A model generated the notes under the pieces. That model searched no databases and had not been told where the DNA came from. It worked only from the letters and a program-made list of their open reading frames with translations. The position numbers and the translations under genes were made by a program. A stretch of 17,197 nt of DNA, taken from contig JAVHOP010000029.1 in NCBI GenBank assembly GCA_036170135.1, positions 1-17,197 of the forward strand, written 5' to 3'. This document shows positions 15,011 to 17,197 of this stretch, piece by piece (the first letter of the stretch is position 1; every line of letters starts with the position of its first letter). The DNA is from CG1-02-35-72 sp036170135 (lineage in GTDB: Bacteria > Bacteroidota > Bacteroidia > Flavobacteriales > Flavobacteriaceae).

Positions 15011-16204
15011 ATGAATTTACATGAATATCAAGGTAAAAACATATTAAGCAGTTTTGGCGTACGCGTACAACGTGGTATTGTTGCTGATAATCCTGTTAAA
15101 GCAGTTGAAGCTGCAAAACAATTGGCCATTGAAACCGGAACCGGTTGGTGGGTGATAAAGGCACAAATTCATGCCGGTGGACGCGGAAAAGGTGGTGGTG
15201 TGAAATTGGCAAAAAATTTAGCCGATGTTGAAACAATTTCTAACAATATGATAGGAATGATGTTAAAAACACCCCAAACTCCTGCACAAGGAAAAAAGGT
15301 TAATCAGGTTTTAATTGCTGAAGATGTTTATTATCCGGGAGAAAGTGAAACGGACGAATTCTATATGTCGGTTTTATTAAACAGAGCCATTGGGCGTAAT
15401 ATGATTATGTACTCAACCGAAGGCGGTATGGATATTGAATCGGTTGCCGCAAATACACCACATTTAATTTTTACAGAAGAAATTAATCCTGCAACAGGCT
15501 TATTGCCTTTTCAAGCGCGTAAAATTGCTTTTAATTTAGGATTATCGGGCAACGCATTTAAAGAAATGACCAAATTTGTGACGGCTTTATATACCGCTTA
15601 TACAAAATCGGATGCATCTTTATTCGAAATCAATCCGGTTTTAAAAACATCTGACAATAAAATTTTAGCAGTTGATGCTAAAGTGGTTTTAGATGATAAT
15701 GCTCTATTCAGACATAACGATTATGCTGAATTGCGTGATATCCGCGAAGAAAATCCGATAGAAGTTGAAGCAAAAGCTGCGGGATTAAATTATGTAGCAT
15801 TAGATGGCAACGTAGGTTGCATGGTAAATGGTGCCGGTCTAGCAATGAGCACCATGGATTTAATCAAACAATGTGGTGGCGAACCTGCTAACTTTTTAGA
15901 TGTTGGAGGTACTGCAGATGCCGAACGTGTTGAAAAAGCCTTTAGAATTATCTTAAAAGATGAGAAAGTTAAAGCCATTTTGGTGAATATCTTTGGCGGC
16001 ATTGTACGTTGTGATCGTGTAGCTCAAGGCATTGTAGATGCTTATAAAAATATGGGAGATGCTATTAAAGTGCCAATTATTGTCCGTTTACAAGGAACCA
16101 ATGCCATTGAAGCTAAAAAGTTGATAGATGATAGCGGCTTGAATGTCATTTCGGCCGTAGAATTTCAAGAAGCTGCAGATAAGGTTCAGGAAGTATTGGT
16201 ATAA
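15011..16204 (+). CDS. sucC: Succinate-CoA ligase (ADP-forming) subunit beta
   Basis: The beta subunit of succinyl-CoA synthetase, which pairs with SucD to make ATP from succinyl-CoA in the TCA cycle in the cytoplasm. It has 397 residues against 388 in E. coli. The N-terminal ATP-grasp domain begins MNLHEYQGK and contains AQIHAGGRGKGGGVK (51-65), the nucleotide-binding lysine and glycine loop. Later landmarks are FEINPV, VDAKVVLDDNALFRH, NGAGLAMSTMDL, ANFLDVGG and NIFGGIVRCDRVAQG (Gly329-Asp335), the power-helix region that faces the alpha subunit. The ATG at 15011 gives the canonical N terminus. sucD is not downstream; a separate sucD is the usual arrangement in flavobacteria. The following small gene starts 18 bases later and may share its transcript. 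Confidence 0.97.
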   Translation: MNLHEYQGKNILSSFGVRVQRGIVADNPVKAVEAAKQLAIETGTGWWVIKAQIHAGGRGKGGGVKLAKNLADVETISNNMIGMMLKTPQTPAQGKKVNQVLIAEDVYYPGESETDEFYMSVLLNRAIGRNMIMYSTEGGMDIESVAANTPHLIFTEEINPATGLLPFQARKIAFNLGLSGNAFKEMTKFVTALYTAYTKSDASLFEINPVLKTSDNKILAVDAKVVLDDNALFRHNDYAELRDIREENPIEVEAKAAGLNYVALDGNVGCMVNGAGLAMSTMDLIKQCGGEPANFLDVGGTADAERVEKAFRIILKDEKVKAILVNIFGGIVRCDRVAQGIVDAYKNMGDAIKVPIIVRLQGTNAIEAKKLIDDSGLNVISAVEFQEAADKVQEVLV

Positions 16205-16222
16205 AAAAATAAAATCAAATAG

Positions 16223-16432
16223 ATGGAAGTAAAAGATAGCAATGGTAATATTTTAAATAATGGCGATTCGGTTAATGTTACTAAAGATTTAAAAATTAAA
16301 GGGATGGCTAAAACCTTAAAACGTGGTGAAGCCATCAGAAATATCAGGTTGACCGAAAGTGTTGATGAAGTTGAATGTAGGATTGGTAAAAGTCAGATTG
16401 TTTTAAAAACTTGCTTTTTAAAGAAAGCATAA
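16223..16432 (+). CDS. Stand-alone YjdM/PhnA C-terminal domain protein
   Basis: A 69-residue protein that matches the C-terminal domain of E. coli YjdM (formerly PhnA): VKDSNGNILNNGDSV, TKDLKIKGMAKTLKRG and IRNIRLTE line up with its KDSNGN, GDSV, KDLKVKG and KNIRLVEG segments. The zinc-ribbon N-terminal domain of the E. coli protein is missing, and the ATG at 16223 opens directly at the domain, so it is a natural short form rather than a truncation. Despite old names linking it to phosphonate use, the function of this domain is not established; the fold is a small SH3-like barrel. It starts 18 bases after sucC, so it may be cotranscribed, with no evident functional link to the TCA cycle. Confidence 0.85.
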   Translation: MEVKDSNGNILNNGDSVNVTKDLKIKGMAKTLKRGEAIRNIRLTESVDEVECRIGKSQIVLKTCFLKKA

Positions 16433-16515
16433 GTTTATTAGTCATTTTCTTTTACAACTTTTATATTATTATTGATACAATACGATATTAGTTAGGCTCA
16501 TTAAAAATCAAAACT

Positions 16516-17058
16516 ATGAAAAAAATTGTCTTATCAGTGTTATTATTTTTTGTGAGTTTGTCTTTTTTTGCACAAGAAAAAGAACCAGCTCAAAAAGAAT
16601 TGAAAATAAATATGTCCAATTTAATTGGTTTTAAATGGCTAGATATCAGTTATGAATGGATCTTAAGTGATGAATCATCATTTGGAGTTGGAGCGTTAGT
16701 AAGTTTAGATAATAAAGTTGAAGCTATAGATGCATACAGAACATTTTCAATCACACCATATTACCGCCAGTTTTTTTCTAATAAATATGCTCAGGGATTT
16801 TTTGTAGAAGCCTTTACGATGCTTCATTTAGGTAAGGGTCAGATCTATTATTATGAGACTTTTGCACCATATGATTCTGGAAACTTATCATATAACTATA
16901 CCGATTTGGCTGTTGGTATTTCGGTAGGTGGTAAATGGGTTTCTAAACGTGGTTTTGTTGCCGAAGTTTATGCGGGAATTGGAAGAGATTTGTTAAATCA
17001 AAGTCCTTCAGAAGTTGTAGGACGCGGCGGTGTTTCTATTGGTTACCGATTTAAATAA
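16516..17058 (+). CDS. Small outer-membrane beta-barrel protein (DUF3575-like)
   Basis: A 180-residue exported protein. The first 19-20 residues are a signal peptide (MKK, hydrophobic core, cleavage near FFAQ). The mature part consists of alternating-pattern strands with short turns: ISYEWILSDESSFGVGALV, FSITPYYRQFF, GFFVEAFTMLHLG, YTDLAVGISVGGKWV, FVAEVYAGIGRDL and a last strand GGVSIGYRFK. This matches the eight-stranded small barrels annotated as DUF3575 or OmpW/OmpA-like in Bacteroidota. No catalytic motif is visible and the function is unknown; a structural or stress-linked envelope role would be a guess. The 83 bases upstream contain no exact TAnnTTTG, so I cannot say whether it has its own promoter or follows sucC. 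A strong hairpin lies 20 bases after the stop. Confidence 0.8.
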   Translation: MKKIVLSVLLFFVSLSFFAQEKEPAQKELKINMSNLIGFKWLDISYEWILSDESSFGVGALVSLDNKVEAIDAYRTFSITPYYRQFFSNKYAQGFFVEAFTMLHLGKGQIYYYETFAPYDSGNLSYNYTDLAVGISVGGKWVSKRGFVAEVYAGIGRDLLNQSPSEVVGRGGVSIGYRFK

Positions 17059-17078
17059 AATTTATTAGATTCAAAAAA

Positions 17079-17106
17079 AATAGGCGGTCTGAAAAGACCG
17101 CCTATT
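17079..17106. terminator. Bidirectional intrinsic terminator (12-bp perfect stem, 4-base loop)
   Basis: The arms AATAGGCGGTCT (17079-17090) and AGACCGCCTATT (17095-17106) pair perfectly around a GAAA loop. On the - strand the stem runs straight into T residues (eight in a row at 17080-17073 including the stem end). On the + strand the T run (17111-17115) is displaced by four bases. It therefore looks best as a terminator for a - strand gene coming from the right, and can also end the + strand transcript of the barrel gene. Confidence 0.92.
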
Positions 17107-17123
17107 CGCATTTTTATAACATT

Positions 17124-17197
17124 CTAGCATTTTTCAAGCCAATATTTTGGCAATACTTCTTTTGAGATAAGTGCTTTTAATGCTAATATCTTAGTTA
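17124..17197 (-). CDS. C-terminal end of an unidentified gene, cut by window edge
   Basis: On the - strand a frame is open from the right edge (first full codon 17195-17193) for 23 residues, TKILALKALISKEVLPKYW then LEKC, ending in TAG at 17126-17124. The other two - strand frames stop almost at once. The stop lies 17 bases before a hairpin with a T tract in the right direction, which is the spacing expected for a gene end. The fragment is too short to name. It has ordinary amphipathic helix-like composition. A chance open frame of this length is possible, but the terminator makes a real gene more likely. Confidence 0.5.
   Translation of the reverse strand, partial: TKILALKALISKEVLPKYWLEKC

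Noticed and set aside
17138..17151. Small inverted repeat GCCAA-TATT-TTGGC
   Set aside because: It has only five base pairs and no T tract, and lies inside the probable C-terminal coding end of the - strand gene.
1..17197. CRISPR array, tRNA/rRNA, insertion sequence or attachment site
   Set aside because: No spaced repeats, cloverleaf-like segment, transposase motif or terminal inverted repeats were seen on reading both strands; the N gaps cannot be assessed.

Overview
The window looks like chromosomal DNA of a Bacteroidota member, most likely a flavobacterium. The DNA is A+T-rich and start codons have A-rich leaders rather than Shine-Dalgarno boxes. Two matches to the Bacteroidota -7 element TAnnTTTG flank a divergent promoter region. 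The gene content also fits: a PorV-type outer-membrane protein, a DUF5916 barrel, a lone sucC with no sucD next to it, and a free-standing YjdM/PhnA C-terminal domain. This is inferred from gene families and sequence style; no database search was possible.

Region 1 (1-7744, + strand) is the downstream part of a surface-polysaccharide (O-antigen or capsule type) cluster. In order it holds a glycosyltransferase cut by the window edge, a Wzy/O-antigen-ligase-like membrane protein, a second GT4 glycosyltransferase, a SAM methyltransferase, a CapK/PaaK-like adenylate-forming enzyme, a WbuB-like glycosyltransferase, and the initiating polyprenyl-phosphate sugar-1-phosphate transferase at the end. 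The genes overlap or lie within about 20 bases of each other, so they are probably one transcript. The last enzyme loads the first sugar on undecaprenyl phosphate, the glycosyltransferases extend the unit, the methyltransferase and CapK-like protein may modify it, and the Wzy-like protein polymerises or ligates it. No flippase or chain-length regulator is visible; they would have to lie upstream or elsewhere.

Region 2 (7724-12365, - strand) runs towards region 1 and overlaps it tail to tail by 21 bases. In transcription order it holds a LolD-like ABC ATPase, an MTA/SAH nucleosidase, a YheT-like alpha/beta hydrolase, a PorV-like outer-membrane protein and apolipoprotein N-acyltransferase (Lnt). 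LolD and Lnt belong to lipoprotein maturation and transport, and the PorV relative points to type IX secretion. Two runs of exactly 100 N (9398-9497 and 11605-11704) are assembly gaps. They interrupt the PorV-like gene and remove the start of the nucleosidase gene; family lengths suggest both true gaps exceed 100 bases.

Region 3 (12409-14826, - strand) is one large secreted or outer-membrane protein with a CBM9-like N-terminal domain and a DUF5916 barrel. A 184-base divergent region separates it from region 4 (15011-17058, + strand): sucC of the TCA cycle, a 69-residue YjdM/PhnA-domain protein and a small outer-membrane beta-barrel protein. A perfect 12-bp hairpin at 17079-17106 follows. Its best T tract is on the - strand, and the last bases of the window hold what looks like the end of a - strand gene, so it is probably a shared bidirectional terminator. 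Apart from the N gaps, no stretch over 300 bases lacks a gene.

I found no CRISPR array, RNA gene, insertion sequence or convincing undescribed defence-like system. The less ordinary parts are the CapK-like/methyltransferase pair in the polysaccharide cluster, the repeat-built Wzy/glycosyltransferase junction and the DUF5916 barrel.
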